Positions 33,561-45,672 of a stretch of 64,000 nucleotides of DNA are shown here, in pieces (position 1 is the stretch's first letter; the number at the start of each line of letters is the position of its first letter). The notes under the pieces were generated by a model. That model had not been told where the DNA came from. It did no database searches and saw nothing but the letters and a program-made list of their open reading frames with translations. The position numbers and the translations under genes were made by a program. The DNA lies in the NCBI GenBank assembly GCA_019671135.1, contig JAHRHY010000026.1, positions 496,001 to 560,000 of the forward strand. Direction: 5' to 3'. This DNA is from Linnemannia hyalina. Lineage: Eukaryota; Mortierellomycota; Mortierellomycetes; Mortierellales; Mortierellaceae.

Positions 33561-36379
33561 TGACGCCGACAACGGCGACGTCGACGAGGATGTAGATGTG
33601 GAGGGTTCAGGTGTAGAAAGATCCAGCCGCGCTTGATGGATCTGCTCGATATTAGAGCTTCCTTCAATCACAATAGTCGCAGAAGGTGCTGCTACTGCTG
33701 GGGTTGATGATACGGATGATGACGGCGGCAAGCGTTCCAGATAGTTCCTTACCTTCCAGAAGGGCTCCATCTCCTCCGGGATCCTGAGCGGGTTGCTGAT
33801 AAACGGCCACCCACTCTCCTCCGTCGTTGCCGTCGCGGTCGTTGCTGTAGTCATTGTACCACTGTCTGCTGCAGGAGGGAGGAAAGGGCTCCCATCCCTA
33901 TCTGCCGGAGGATGACCCAAAGGGTCATCAATAGCCGAAGCTAATGCGGAAACATGTGTCATGGGGTTGTTGGACGTGGCCGTTCGGATGTAGTACTCTC
34001 CTGGGTCACAATCCCAAATTGGGTAGAACCGTCGCTCAAGGGCTGCAAAAGTAGCCGGGCTCGTCGGGTCTGCTGAATCTCCTGCTCCTGTTCCTTTTGC
34101 TGTTGCTGCTGGTGACATGGATACAGGTGTGGAGGATGACGCCAATGACGAGTCTGGAGAAGAGGCTGCTGCCGTCGCGACAGCCTGCTGGGAATCTTCC
34201 CTCCCCCGCTGCCGCTCTCGCCTGGCTTTCCCCACTCTGACACGAATCATCTCTCGATGCCGCTTTGACAAAAAGGTATCAATCTCTGCCAGACGTTTTG
34301 TCAACTCTGCTCGCTGCAGCTCGCAGCCCATTGAAACTACCTTCTTCTCCAGCCCACTCATCAATGTCCGAAGAATCGTGCACGCTCTGGGGCTCAGAGC
34401 CTGCGCTTTGCTACCGAGGTTCCTGTGAGAAAACATGGATCCCAGGAACTGGTTCACTTCGTAGTATGCCAGTTTATCCCTCGCCAATGCCTCTGAAGCT
34501 TCGTCGACTTGGGTGCTCGCTGTACTTTGGCTCACTGGTGGAGGTGCCGATGACGACAATGCCACCAATGACGAAAAGGCACCTCCTATGACTCGAGATC
34601 CTGAAGACATGGGTGGTGCCGCTGTTGCTGTCGTCGCCGCTCCTGTCGCGCTTGCCGTGCTTGTCGTCGCCAGGGTTGGAGGCTTGGCAGTAGAGGCGGA
34701 AGGGATAGCGCGCAAAAGTGAATGTCCCCGGAGAGCAATTTTGCCATCGGCGTCCAGGTTGCGCAGAATGTTGACATCCTTGCGACTCCTCTCGCTCGAC
34801 CGCAGTCGAGCTTCGTCCATTTCGTTATAGAGACTGGGAACCTGCAGATAGTGCTTGTTCGTGTAGTCGTTCTTCCCGTAGTATGCCACTCGCGCCCGAT
34901 CCAGTACTTGCTTCGATGCCAATTGGAACCCCTAGGAGTGCAAATTTGGAAATACTTGGTGAATTAGTTATTGGTAAAAAATTTCTGTCAGCACAGTATG
35001 CGAGAGCGACAATAATTAAAGCGTATGCTTACCCGACGAAAGTAGAGGTCCATGCGGAGCCGGTGGGCCTCGATGGGCTGTTTCCTGAGCATCCGGATCG
35101 AGTAATCAAGTTTCTCCTGCGAGAACAAATCCTCCACGGCAAAACCGTTCTGAGGTCGGTGCCAAACATCCGGCAAAGGCTGCGAGTGCTGTCCATAATC
35201 CGGCTGAGTTGTGGCTTGCGGCTTTGGCGATGGGTGATTCTCATATGGGAAGGCAGACTGGAGGTAAGGATACTCCAGGGGTGGGACTGGAGCAGGGAAG
35301 CTGTACTTGATCCTGACTCTGTGCTTCTTGGCCTTCTTGTGGCGTTTGCTATTAACGACCTTGTTCGGCGCGGCGCCATCTGCGTTACCGGAAGGCCCTG
35401 GGGTGACTGATTGACTACGACGGTTGTCATCCGAATCTTCGTCATCGTCCGAATCCGATGCGTCGTCCGACTGAGTCTCCTCGTCAGAGTCATGTTCTTG
35501 AGGTTGTTCTGCCTGTATATCCTCTTGACCGTTATTGCTTGGAGATGTTGTTTGTTGTTGTTCCTGGGTGCCCGTTTCTACTGCTGACGTCTTTGCAGTT
35601 GCTGATTTGGTTGTGGAACTTGTGCGTAGGCTGGGGCCACCAGGAAGAGGCTTCATCCTCGCATAATCATCGCTGATCATCTTGTTGAGTTCTTTGGGCG
35701 CTAAAACATCAACCCTCGGTGGTGGCGAAGGGAAATCCCACAGCGAAGTCGAACTGTTGTAGGTAGGATTCCGGTCTTGGAAATAGTCATGCCAAGGACG
35801 TGAGTCCTTGAAGGCGAGCTCATTGCTGGTCTTGAGAAGTTTGAGACCGCTTTCGGGGGGTGGTGGGGGCAGGGAGTTGGTCGGTTTGGGTTTCCGTGGC
35901 TTGTAGGGCCCTCGAGGGCCACGAGCTTTGAACGGTCGACGGGGTTTTTCGTCTGGTGATGTTGGTACTGTTGGTGGTGTTGCTGTTGGTTCAGTGGATG
36001 TGCTGGCCGGGTGGACGACGAGAATTGCGTCTGTGTTGGTGCCGATGCTGGGAAGAACTGATTCGCCGTTGGTTGTGCCCTCGGTTGTGTTGTGGTTGAT
36101 TGTTGCGGTCGCGTTTGTTGTGTCTTGTCCTAGTGATGCATCTGGGACAGGCCGAGGGGTGGCTTTCTTGGCAGAAGAGGCACGCAGCTTCTTGGCAGGT
36201 CGGTTGTCCTGGGCATTAGTAGTGAGATCTTTGTCTGGTGCTGTTACTGTTGTTGAAGACCTTCGTTGTCGTGTTGTTGGTGACATGGGTGGTGTTGTGG
36301 ATGTACTCGTTGTGGGAGCATCACCGGCAGCAGTGTTTGTGGAGGTGGCGGATCCGGCAGCGCGCCTCTTTGGAGGCAT
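33180..36379 (-). CDS. Unknown, probably nuclear protein with C-terminal triple repeat
   Basis: Exon 1 is 36379..35033 and exon 2 is 34931..33180, joined in phase 0, giving 1032 residues. I do not recognise the family. The N-terminus is basic and disordered (MPPKRRAAGS, RPAKKLRASSAKK) with an AT-hook-like basic/Pro/Gly stretch (FKARGPRGPYKPRKPKP). A folded-looking block with aromatic residues follows (RPWHDYFQDRNPTYNSS, WDFPSPPPRVDVLAPKELNK), then a long acidic run (DSDDDEDSDD), and a second conserved-looking block across the intron (LPDVWHRPQNGF, EKLDYSIRMLRKQPIEAHRLRMDLYFRR). The C-terminus carries three degenerate repeats of a helix SEIE(L/R)LR(H/L)AQQ. Basic and acidic tracts suggest a chromatin or transcription role; this is inference. 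Confidence 0.75.
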
Positions 36380-37051
36380 GTCTGGATGGCAAGAAAGATG
36401 AGAGGAGCAGTGTGGGTGTATGAATGTGTTTGTGGGTGTATGTGAGGAGTCCAGGGACGCGTTATTTTGGAGAAGTGGTGTGGGAGGTCAAGGTAGAGGA
36501 GGAAGAAGAACAAAAGCGCAGAGACAAGAGAGTGCTTGGTCTTTTATGTTGTTGCTTGGGTGCACCCCCCATGAAAAAATGCAAACAGGAAGCCAAAAGT
36601 GACTGCTTCTTGGATCTCACTCCTCCCTCTTACTGATAGCCTTATCTGAGGTAGATCGAAACTAGCAACAACGACTCTCTTCCACTCTAGCTGCTGCCAC
36701 GATGGGACACCCTGGTGAAGGGCAATTGCACTGAACAACGTAATCGAGAGAAAATATGACTACAGAAGAGAGGTAGCGAGGCAATTGATCGGAACTAAGT
36801 ACACAAGCCCTTAGGGTGTTAATATTAGATTCTTGTCACCCTTGGAGCACTCCGGAAAAGGGAAAAATGGGAAGAAAATAAATAAACCTTGGCTCTGTAC
36901 AGTTCAGTACTTACCTCTTCTTCTCTCTTCTCTGCATCTTCTTACTCTCCCCCTCCCTACATCCATTCATTCATTCATCACTCCTACAAGGCCACAATAA
37001 CAACGACGTCCAACACAACCAACACCCAAAACACAACAAGCAGGAAAAGCA
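36380..37051. other. Divergent promoter region
   Basis: It separates the 33180-36379 gene (-) and the mitochondrial gene (+). The right 150 bp is CT-rich then CA-rich on the plus strand, and the left 150 bp is GA-rich (CT-rich for the minus gene). No coding gene seen. Confidence 0.55.
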
Positions 37052-38630
37052 ATGAGGATATTCCTGGTGCCACTGTCGCGCAGAGCACACGCGTTGCATT
37101 GCCATTCAACCCTCGCAAAACCATCGACTTCCTACCTCAACAGGGCCACCGTCTTTGCCTCCAAGAAATGGGAAGAACTCGCCCAGGCTAAACCAGATTC
37201 TATGAAACGGAAGCTCTACAGAGCAGGGACGACTATGCTTGAGAAAATTGAGCACCGCGAGACATTCTTCAAGGAGGTCCCCGCCAAGGAAGATGTCACC
37301 ATTACCACCATGGTACGCCTTAGTCACTTTTTGCCTGTTTGTTTTTTTCATGCTATTCCAAACTGAATAACTCTTGGAAGGATGTCTATCTGACTCAAAA
37401 GAAAGGGTTGCGACGAGTCTTGGTGCTGGCGTTCAGTCAATTGATTGAAATGGACTCCGAACGCACTTTATGACAGGATGGAAATCATATATCTGACCGT
37501 GTTTCCACTACCTCTTCGCATAGGTCCCGTTCATGTACCCGTCGTCTTTGAAAGAGGCCCAGGTCCATGCAGAGTTCAAGACACTGGTCGATCAGAGGAT
37601 CCCCTATCATCGCAAGTACATGATCTACTCTGCCATGTTGGTTCCTGTGACTTCACTGTTTATAATTGTACCGCTTGTGCCCAACATTCCCCTCTTTTAC
37701 AACGCCTATCGTCTCTGGAGTCATTGGAAAGGTACGTCTTTTTCTCTTCAGTTTTTTTTTCCTGCACTTGAGGTTCTTGTTGTAAGTGAATGGATATCAT
37801 GGTGATGGGTTGATAATGATCAAAGAAAGAGAGGAAAGGAGGAAGAAAGGAACGACGGAAGGAAAGTGAAGTGAAGTGTAGAAAGAGGCGACGAAGAGAA
37901 AAGGGTAAAAGAAAATTGAATAGAAAAAGAAGATGCTGGTGATGAAGACAAGGAGTAGCGACCCTCTCGTTTCTTGTTGTCATGGTTATTTTGTCTGTTG
38001 CTCACTGGTTTATTCCTTTGACATGCATATCGGACAAGCCAATACGTATCCTATCCTAATACATACTTTACTATCCAAATAACCAAAATAGCGTACAATG
38101 GAGCGAAACATTTGGACGTTTTGATCAAGAACAACTCTATTACGTTTGTTCCGAGTGAAGTACTGGATCTGGGATTGCAACATGATCCGAAATTTGCGGT
38201 GTACTTTACAGGATCGTACCAGTTGTCGAAAAAGAGACGGGCGTTCAAGAAACCAGTCGAACAGGATCCCAACAGCCCGATCATTGCCGAATCCTCTGGA
38301 GAGTTGAGTCAGGACCACAACAGCTTGTTGAAGGATGATGAGAAGAAGGAGTCTTTGGGTGAAGGAGGAAAGGCACCGCCACAGCGGCCGTCGACTCTCT
38401 TGCCCAAAAAGAACGATCCTCTGTCGGTGACGGACCATGTGGCGTATGAGGGGTTCATTACGGATGCCGAGATTGAAAAGATATCGTGGGCGTTTGAGGA
38501 GGCCGTTAGTCTCAAAAGAGAGGTGAAGCGGGCGCGGTATCAGGAGGCGGCCAAGTACGTAAAGGACAACTTGATGAAGGGCGGACCCCCTGGCGACGAT
38601 TCCTCTAGACCCAAGAACAAGGAGACATGA
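37052..38630 (+). CDS. Mitochondrial K+/H+ exchange-related protein
   Basis: Exons 37052..37312, 37524..37731 and 38092..38630 give 335 residues. The protein opens [18 protein letters not shown], which matches the start of the PF10173 family (yeast YDL183C/Mrx19 type), followed by a helix with [20 protein letters not shown], then [49 protein letters not shown] split across the second intron. It carries one or two membrane segments and a charged tail. Yeast members sit in the inner mitochondrial membrane and affect K+/H+ homeostasis; the transport mechanism is not established. The N-terminal Arg/His-rich, acid-poor stretch fits a mitochondrial location. Confidence 0.82.
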
Positions 38631-38878
38631 ACGTGTCTCTTGCTCCCTTTGATAGACAAAATACACAATCGTTAAATGAATGTGAGAATGAGAATGAGTG
38701 TAGGACTGCTTTGTGCTATGTGAGAAGTAAACAACAAGGCAGTCACGAACTCTTTTTTTTCTTTTTTTTTTTTATTAACTGCCAACGGTCTCCAGTTTGT
38801 GTTCTTTGTGCCTCTCTCTCCCACTTTGCCCACCGTACCCTTCGACCATTGCCCTCCCTCGCAGGCACCAACAGCACC

Positions 38879-41064
38879 ATGACATCCATCTACAACTTCA
38901 AGAAGATCACCCCCGTCCCCACCGGCGGTGACTTCCTCGACATCATCCTCTCAAAGACCCAGCGCAAGACTCCCACCGTACATACCTCTTCTTTTCTTTT
39001 TAATTGCAGGAATACTGGAATGCAACCAAGAGGAGCACTTGGAAACATCACTCTCTACTGGCAAGGATCATCCATGGCTAATCTGCAACACAACTGCACT
39101 CTTTTCACACCCTCTTAGGTCATCCATGCGAATTTTGCCATTAGCCGTATCCGCAACTTTTACATGCGCAAGGTCAAGTTCACCCAGGAGAACTTTGACG
39201 AGCGTCTCAAGGGTATCCTCGACGAGTTCCCCAAGCTCGATGTAAGCACTCTTCTTTGCTTATTGGAATTTGCATAGCCAGCTCAATGAGTACGAAGACA
39301 AAGATCATGGCACTAATCGTTATCTACACACTCTTCACGGGACACTTCAACAACTACAAACAACAATACAACAACAAACAGGATATTCATCCGTTCTACG
39401 CAGATTTGATGAACGTGCTTTATGACAAGGACCATTACAAGTTGGCGTTGGGACAAATGAACACGGCTCGCCACTTGATCGACCAGGTCGGAAAGGACTA
39501 TGTCCGCCTGCTCAAGTTTGGTGACTCGCTCTACCGCTGCAAGCAGCTCAAGAAGGCTGCCCTCGGAAGAATGGCCACCATCATGCGCCGCCAGAAGGAC
39601 TCGCTCGCCTACTTGGAGCAAGTCCGCCAGCATTTGGCCCGTCTGCCCTCGATCGACCCCAACACCCGCACCTTGCTCGTTTGCGGCTATCCCAACGTCG
39701 GAAAGTCATCCTTCATGAACAAGATCACCCGCGCCGACGTCGATGTTCAGCCCTATGCCTTCACCACCAAATCGCTCTTTGTCGGACATATGGATTACAA
39801 ATACCTGCGCTGGCAGGTCATCGACACCCCCGGTATCTTGGATCATCCCTTGGAGAACCGCAACACCATCGAGATGCAGTCCATCACTGCCCTCGCCCAT
39901 TTGCGTTGCGCCGTTCTCTACTTTATCGATCTCTCGGAGCGCTGCGGGTACAGCATCAAGGAACAGGTCTCGCTCTTCCACAGCATCAAGCCCCTCTTTG
40001 CCAACAAACCTGTCATGCTCGTCATCAACAAGATTGACGCCATGAAGATTGAAGATATCAGCGCCGAGGACCGTACTCTTTTGGACAACATTGTCGACAA
40101 CGAAGGCGTCGAGATGATGGGCATGTCCTGCTACACCGATGAGGGTGTCATGAACGTCAAGCAGTCTGCCTGCGACCGCCTCTTGCAGGCCCGTGTTGAC
40201 TCAAAGATGAAGGGACACAAGATCAATGACATTCTCAACAAGATCCACTTGACCCAGCCCCAACCCCGTGACGACAACCCCCGTCTGCCCTTCATCCCTA
40301 CTGGAGCCGATAACAAGGCCAAGTACGATCCCAAGGATCCCAACCGTATCAGACTGGAACGCGATTTGGAGGCCGAGCAAGGTGGTGCTGGTGTCTTCAA
40401 CGTCGACCTCAAGAAGAGATACCTGTTGGAGAACCCTGAATGGAAGTACGATGTCATTCCCGAGATCTGGGAGGGCAAGAACGTTGCCGATTTCATCGAC
40501 TCCGATATTCAGGAGCAGTTGGATGAGCTCGAGCGTGAGGAGGAGAGACTCGAGGCTGAGGGATACTACAAGTCGGAGGAGGAAGAGCTCGATTCGGAGG
40601 AGGAGGCATTGGAGGCCACCGCCAACGCCATTACGGAACACACTCGCCTTACCCGCATTGCAGCCCGTCTGAAGACGACCAAGAACCGCCCCATGTTGCC
40701 CAAGACGGCGATCAAGCGCACTGCAGGAGAGATGTCGCAGCACTTGGAGACCCTTGGATTGGATTCTACAGAGGTTCGTGCCCGCAGCCGGGCACCCAAG
40801 CGTGCTCGTTCGGCCAGCCGGGGCGAGTCAATTGCACGGACGGCGTCGATGGCTCGTCCCGAGACGAGTATTGTTCGGGATCGTACGATGTCTGGAGTGC
40901 GCAATGTGAAGCAGAAGATGGAGTCGGAGAAGGTGCGCAAGCTGGCACAGCGTACGCCCAACTTGTTTGCCAAGAGAGGAGAGTCGGACAGAGCTGTGCA
41001 GACCAAGATGCCCAAGCACTTGTTCTCAAACAAGCGCGGCAACGGCAAGACCGACTGGAGGTAA
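38879..41064 (+). CDS. NOG1: Nucleolar GTP-binding protein 1 (Nog1)
   Basis: Exons 38879..38977, 39119..39241 and 39382..41064 give 634 residues, close to the yeast length. The NOG1 N-terminal helical domain ([53 protein letters not shown]) precedes an OBG/HflX-type GTPase: G1 GYPNVGKS at about 176-183, G3 DTPG at about 222, G4 NKID at about 290. The C-terminal half is charged (NOGCT region with [14 protein letters not shown]) and ends in a basic tail. The protein is an essential 60S pre-ribosome assembly factor in the nucleolus, inserting its tail into the polypeptide exit tunnel in yeast. All hallmark motifs are intact. Confidence 0.95.
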
Positions 41065-41609
41065 ATCCTCTCAGTCCTTTTGTCTTTCTCCTCCTTTCTT
41101 TTTCCACCCTTTTTTGTTTTGTCTTTTGCGCCTTTCTTTATTACTCTTATCATTTTACTTCTGCATCGTTCACAATAAACACCATTTCACAATATGCCAA
41201 AGAGAACGAGTGATGAGTTGGAAGACCGGTTTGTGCATGTCATGCCCCTTTTTTCAGGACACAATGACACGCACACAAAACCACACAGTCGCGTCCTTTT
41301 ATTCAGTTGACACGTACCCTCCTCCTCTTTCTCGAACTCATTGAGCCATTCAGAGAGAGAAGCAAATAGACAGACAGACATGCAGACAACAAAGGCTCAC
41401 CTGGTCACAAACACACCACATCTCCCTCTTCTGTCCTTCTGAAAAAATGCTCACACAGAAATAGACACAACGCCTGGCACTTTTTCTTCGCCTCCTTCCT
41501 CGTCTTTTTCTTTTTCTCTCTCTTCTTAATCCATCTCTCCTACTTCATCACACACCCTCTCACCCTCTGCTCATACTTGCAAACCTACCTAAGACCAACG
41601 TTTAATTCA
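41065..41609. other. Intergenic spacer
   Basis: The NOG1 3' flank is T-rich to about 41160 with an AATAAA-like signal (CACAATAAACACC, about 41173). From 41470 to 41605 there is a CT-rich leader for the next gene. No gene seen. Confidence 0.55.
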
Positions 41610-43047
41610 ATGGCTTCAGGGAAACGAAAGGGGGAGGCAATTGTCTCTGAATATTCCCAGGTATCTTGTTCCTTTTGTTACCGTGTTTTGAAGAATCAAT
41701 TCCATGTTCCTTCTTCTTCCTACTCTCTTGGTGGTAGCTCTGTTCAGTCCTTTTTGTCTAAGGCTGCTGAATGCATGTAATGTCACGAGTCCCAAGAGCT
41801 GACTGTCATTCACTTTTTACTTGTTTGGACATGAATGAAATGAATAAGCAGGGGTCAGCAGCGAAACAAGCGCGAATGTCGGTGAGCGGGAAGAATCGAG
41901 GGCCACAGCCTGCAGGCATTGAGACCCCAACGACGACCAAAGCACGGCGGCAGACTCAACGACAAGTAAGTCTGCTTTACTTCTTTCATACAGGGATAAC
42001 TGTAGAAACATAGCACCCCTTAACCATATTGCTCTTGCTTGGACGTAGACAGCATCGAATAGCAGTGAACAGGCTGCGGCGGCCATGAAACACCCGATAA
42101 TGCTGCAACTGGAACAGGCACACACTCGCATCCTACAGGAGACCATGGACTCTGTCAGAAAAGGCGGTAGTCAGATCCAACAGGAATTGACCACCAGTCT
42201 TGCAACACAATCAGAACGCACCTACGAATCCCTCAGGACTACCATTGACCTCTTCAACACCAACAACGCCAACCTGGCATATGCGAATAATGGTAGCTGT
42301 GGCGGTGGCAACAACAACAATAACAATAACAATAACAATAACAATAACAATAACAAGACGACAGCCATACCTTTGACGCAAATATCAGCAGCATCGTCGG
42401 TAGCTATGCACCTAGTCCCGGCTTTGAAGACGGTCGTTGAAGAACATACCGAGGCGGTGACGAGAATTGCGACTGAGTTGAATCAGTGGACGGTGGCGTT
42501 AATGTCGGCTCTGGCCGGGACGTCTTTGTCGAGTGGGAGGACACTGCGTGTCGACAGTCTGGCGACCATCCTTGCCCAGCAACAACAGCAACCACACTCA
42601 ATTTCATCACGAGGATCAGGATCAAAAGGAGCACCACCGTCACCCATCTCCCCCACTTCGGCCAACAATTCACAACAGCAACAACGCCAGTCACAGTTCA
42701 GGTTCGACCGCAAGGCAACAACAATCCGTAGGATGCTAGAAGAATGTCAACGGTACAAAGTTTGCAAGTATCAGGATCGGTACTTGGGCTACGATAAGGC
42801 AACCCAGTTTCATTCTTATCGTGCCGAAGAGCGGTATATCCAGGCTCGGATGGTGGTATTTGAGGAGGTCCGGGTGATTATGGAGACCCGGGGTGAGAAT
42901 CCGAATAATGGTGGAGCAAAAGAGGAGGAGGAGGCGATTGGATGGTTGGAGAGGGAGTTCATGAAGATGGATGGGTCGACGGCCAGGTTCCTTGAGATCC
43001 TGAAAGAACGACAAAAGTTGAGGAAGAGTCAGGTCCGTCGCGTCTAG
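41610..43047 (+). CDS. Unknown protein with Asn tract and predicted coiled regions
   Basis: Exons 41610..41660, 41852..41965 and 42049..43047 give 387 residues. No family recognised. The N-terminus is short and basic (MASGKRKGEA, RRQTQRQ). A helical stretch (MLQLEQAHTRILQETMDSVR, QIQQELTTSLATQSERTYES) precedes a Gly/Asn tract of about 15 Asn encoded by mixed AAC/AAT codons (42311-42355). A second helical segment (LVPALKTVVEEHTEAVTRIA) and a Gln/Ser-rich linker follow. The C-terminal 100 residues look folded (RRMLEECQRYKVCKYQDRYLGYD, AEERYIQARMVVFEEVRVIME, WLEREFMKMDGSTARFLEIL) and end in a basic tail. Basic ends suggest the nucleus, but this is weak inference. Splice phases are all zero. Confidence 0.7.
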
Positions 43048-44357
43048 TCTTTTTTTTCCCTTGTTATTTTCATAGACTAAAAAGGTGTAAAAATATGCAC
43101 GTCGGTCGGGCCAAAGGCTAATTGTTGATTCAGAACGCGTTGGAATGGATGAAAAATTCGAAGAGTCGATCGAGCCCCGTTTCATGTTTGTCCTGTCCAG
43201 GGGTCCAATAGTGCTTACTTTACCCCTGCCATGTTCCATTATGTCAATCCTCTGTGCCTTTCGTCAAGTAGCCAATTCCTTTTGACAAGTCGGAGTCCCT
43301 TTAGATTCCACTGTTTTGTACATGTAGATATCAGTTGTTGTTGCTACAGGTGGTGAATCTTCGAATTGATGAGTCCTGCTAGTTGAGAAGTCCTGTTCGT
43401 AGATGAGTCCTGCTTGTCGATGAATGATCTTTTTTTCGATAATGTAGAGAGAACTATGTTTATCCCTGAAGGAAGTCAAGCGTGGTCTTGTTGTTTTTGA
43501 TGCAAGTAGGCAAAGTGTAATCCTGTGACCGAGGTACGGATCTAGATGTGGTGGTGAGCGTTATGTCGATTCTGCCCTCTTTTTTTTTTTTTACTTGATA
43601 GAATTGTTTCAGCTAGGTGATTAAGATGGTTGTCCTGCATGGTCGTCTTTCTACGATCGGTTCCTGCGGCTCCTATGGTTTCTGTGCGTGTGTATGTGTG
43701 TGGGTCTGTGGGTGCGGGTGTGGACGAATGAGAGAGAAAAAGGGTACGCAGCTCTCGTTTTTATGAGAGGAAAAGATGGAAGGAGGGAAGGCATAGACCG
43801 CACCCTTTTATTTTGGTGCTCCGTTCGACGATGGCAGAGGAAGAAGGAAAAAAGAAAGAAGAGCTTGGTGTAATGTAGATGTGCACAGGAATGATATTAA
43901 AATGACAAAAAGCAAAGGCAATCGACATGGTCGTCCATGCTGAGTGAGTGGGTTAAGAGCATATATACGACAAGAAAGAGAAAAAAGGAAAGTAGTAGTG
44001 GTGATGATTAGCCATGTTACTCCTGGTTACGGGCGAGGAGGCAAGGCAAGAACAAGACAAGTGATAAAACACACCCACTGATCCATCATACCCATGAAAC
44101 AAACAACCTTAATAGTCTCACTCTGGCACCATCACTTATAACGATGAGGACGTTTCCTTCGCCATAGTACAAACAAGCAAACTCTCTTTCTGTCCTCTGT
44201 GCGGTCTCAGCCCTCGTTTGCTTTTTGCTCCGAGGAGTGCGGCCTGGCGAGGAAAGCAAGAAGGAAAAGCAAGGGGCACATGGACTGAAAGTAAGCATGC
44301 ATGGGATGGCATTTGATTTGGCAAGCCAGAGGAGGGCTGAGAGCACACAGAAGAACA

Positions 44358-44400
44358 AGTGGGACAAGTGGGACAAGGGGACAAGTGGGACAAGTGGGAA
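44358..44400. repeat. Short tandem repeat of GGGACAAGT
   Basis: Four to five consecutive 9-10 bp units (GGGACAAGTG with one shorter unit). Non-coding. Confidence 0.8.
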
Positions 44401-44613
44401 GAAAGAGAAGGAGGTAGAGATCGAGAGAAGTAAAAGTACACGCCAGAGGGTACAATACAGTCCATACACCACCTGCGTGTCTTCTTCATTACGACCCCAT
44501 GAGATCAACCATCCTTTCTTCCTTTTCTTTTTCTTACTTCTTGATCTCACCTCGGCTCATCATCCCTCTCACCCCTCACCATCCCTTGCCTTCGAACCAT
44601 TCAAATATACACA

Positions 44614-44621
44614 TATATATA
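44614..44621 (+). promoter_or_regulatory. TATA box (TATATATA) of the NLR-like gene
   Basis: It sits at the end of a CT-rich block and about 1.05 kb before the start codon, with leader introns likely in between. Assignment to this gene is by position and strand only. Confidence 0.4.
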
Positions 44622-45549
44622 CCCCCGGCGACAGTCGTCTTTCTTAAATCTCGGCAATCCCGCCCGACATCACAGCTTGTCAAGACAAGGAGGAAAGAAC
44701 ATCACCATTCATCACCGACACCTCTAGAAAGTATGTCAAGTCAGAGCAGTAATACCTCCTCGCTACAGGCGCGCTGACAGTTGAATCCCCTTCAACATAC
44801 TAATCTTACCTTTTACCCATCCTTGTTCTTATTTTGTCTTCCAACGCCACAACCAGCCCTGGCATTTTTGTTGCTGCAGAGTCAGTGTCAACCTCTAAAC
44901 AACCCTACTTTCCCCTATAGACCTGCCAAAGGAGCTCTCAGCTTCCTACAAGGTATGTCTTTCTGGACCTCGGAGAAAGTAGCGTTTATCTAAAAAGGAG
45001 CAGGCAAAACGTAAACGTTTTAATGGGCAGTACAAAGGTTTAGCAAAGGGGGATTCCCTCCCCCCAGGGCACTGACAATCCTAGCAACTCTTCTCAAATA
45101 GACACTCGCCCGCACGCACAGCCAGACGTTCCCTCCCTGCCAGCGCGAATCAAGGATCGTGTACTTTTTCATCGCCTTTGAGGTGAGCCAAATGGCCTTC
45201 AAAAAGAGAAAAAGGAATAAGAAAATAATGGAAAAAAGAGAAAAAAAAAAGAATGGAAAAGAGAGAAGAGAAAAGAGAGGAAAAGAACAGAAAAACGATA
45301 AAAGGGGGAATAGAAAAGAAAAGTGAAGAAAAGAATAGAGAGAAAAAAGAAAGAACAAACAAAGAACAAAAAAACAAAAGCGACTTCAAGTAAGCAATAA
45401 CCCTAAGACTAACGACATCTACCATTGTACACTCATGTCTGATAGCTCCGTCATCTGAGATCTGTACATATTCTCAGCTCCTTAGCTGAAGAGGTTCTGT
45501 TTTTGCCAGCTCCATCAGGAAACATTGACTGATTTTGGCGCAGTCCAAG

Positions 45550-45657
45550 GTAATAAGCATTCACTCTCTGCTATTTGCCTCGCCTTCTTCGCTCGTCCAA
45601 TTTGTGTTCCTTCCCTTAAACTCACGCCGCTTTTGACCCTTTCTTTTTTGATAATAG
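45550..45657 (+). other. Probable 5' UTR intron (108 bp) of the NLR-like gene
   Basis: The donor is CCAAG/GTAATA and the acceptor GATAATAG, with a pyrimidine tract before the acceptor. It ends 15 bp before the ATG at 45673. There is no ATG in frame upstream, which supports a non-coding leader. Confidence 0.5.
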
Positions 45658-45672
45658 AAACCCAATTTTCTC

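Larger units (their letters stand above)
43048..45672. other. Long intergenic region with the leader of the NLR-like gene
   Basis: No coding gene seen from 43048 to about 44500. Short repeats occur: GATGAGTCCTGCT twice near 43365-43425 and a GGGACAAGT run at 44358-44400. From about 44490 the plus strand becomes CT-rich, a TATATATA element lies at 44614-44621, and a leader with possible introns follows: donor GAAA/GTATGT near 44728, acceptors near 44880 and 44920, donor ACAAG/GTATGT near 44952, and a well-formed intron at 45550-45657 just before the start codon. The transcript of the gene at 45673 may therefore start about 1 kb upstream. Confidence 0.5.

Noticed and set aside
34513..36401. Plus-strand frames opposite the unknown nuclear gene
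   Set aside because: Antisense shadows of a Ser/Thr/Ala-rich coding exon (Val/Gly/Leu-rich mirror composition).
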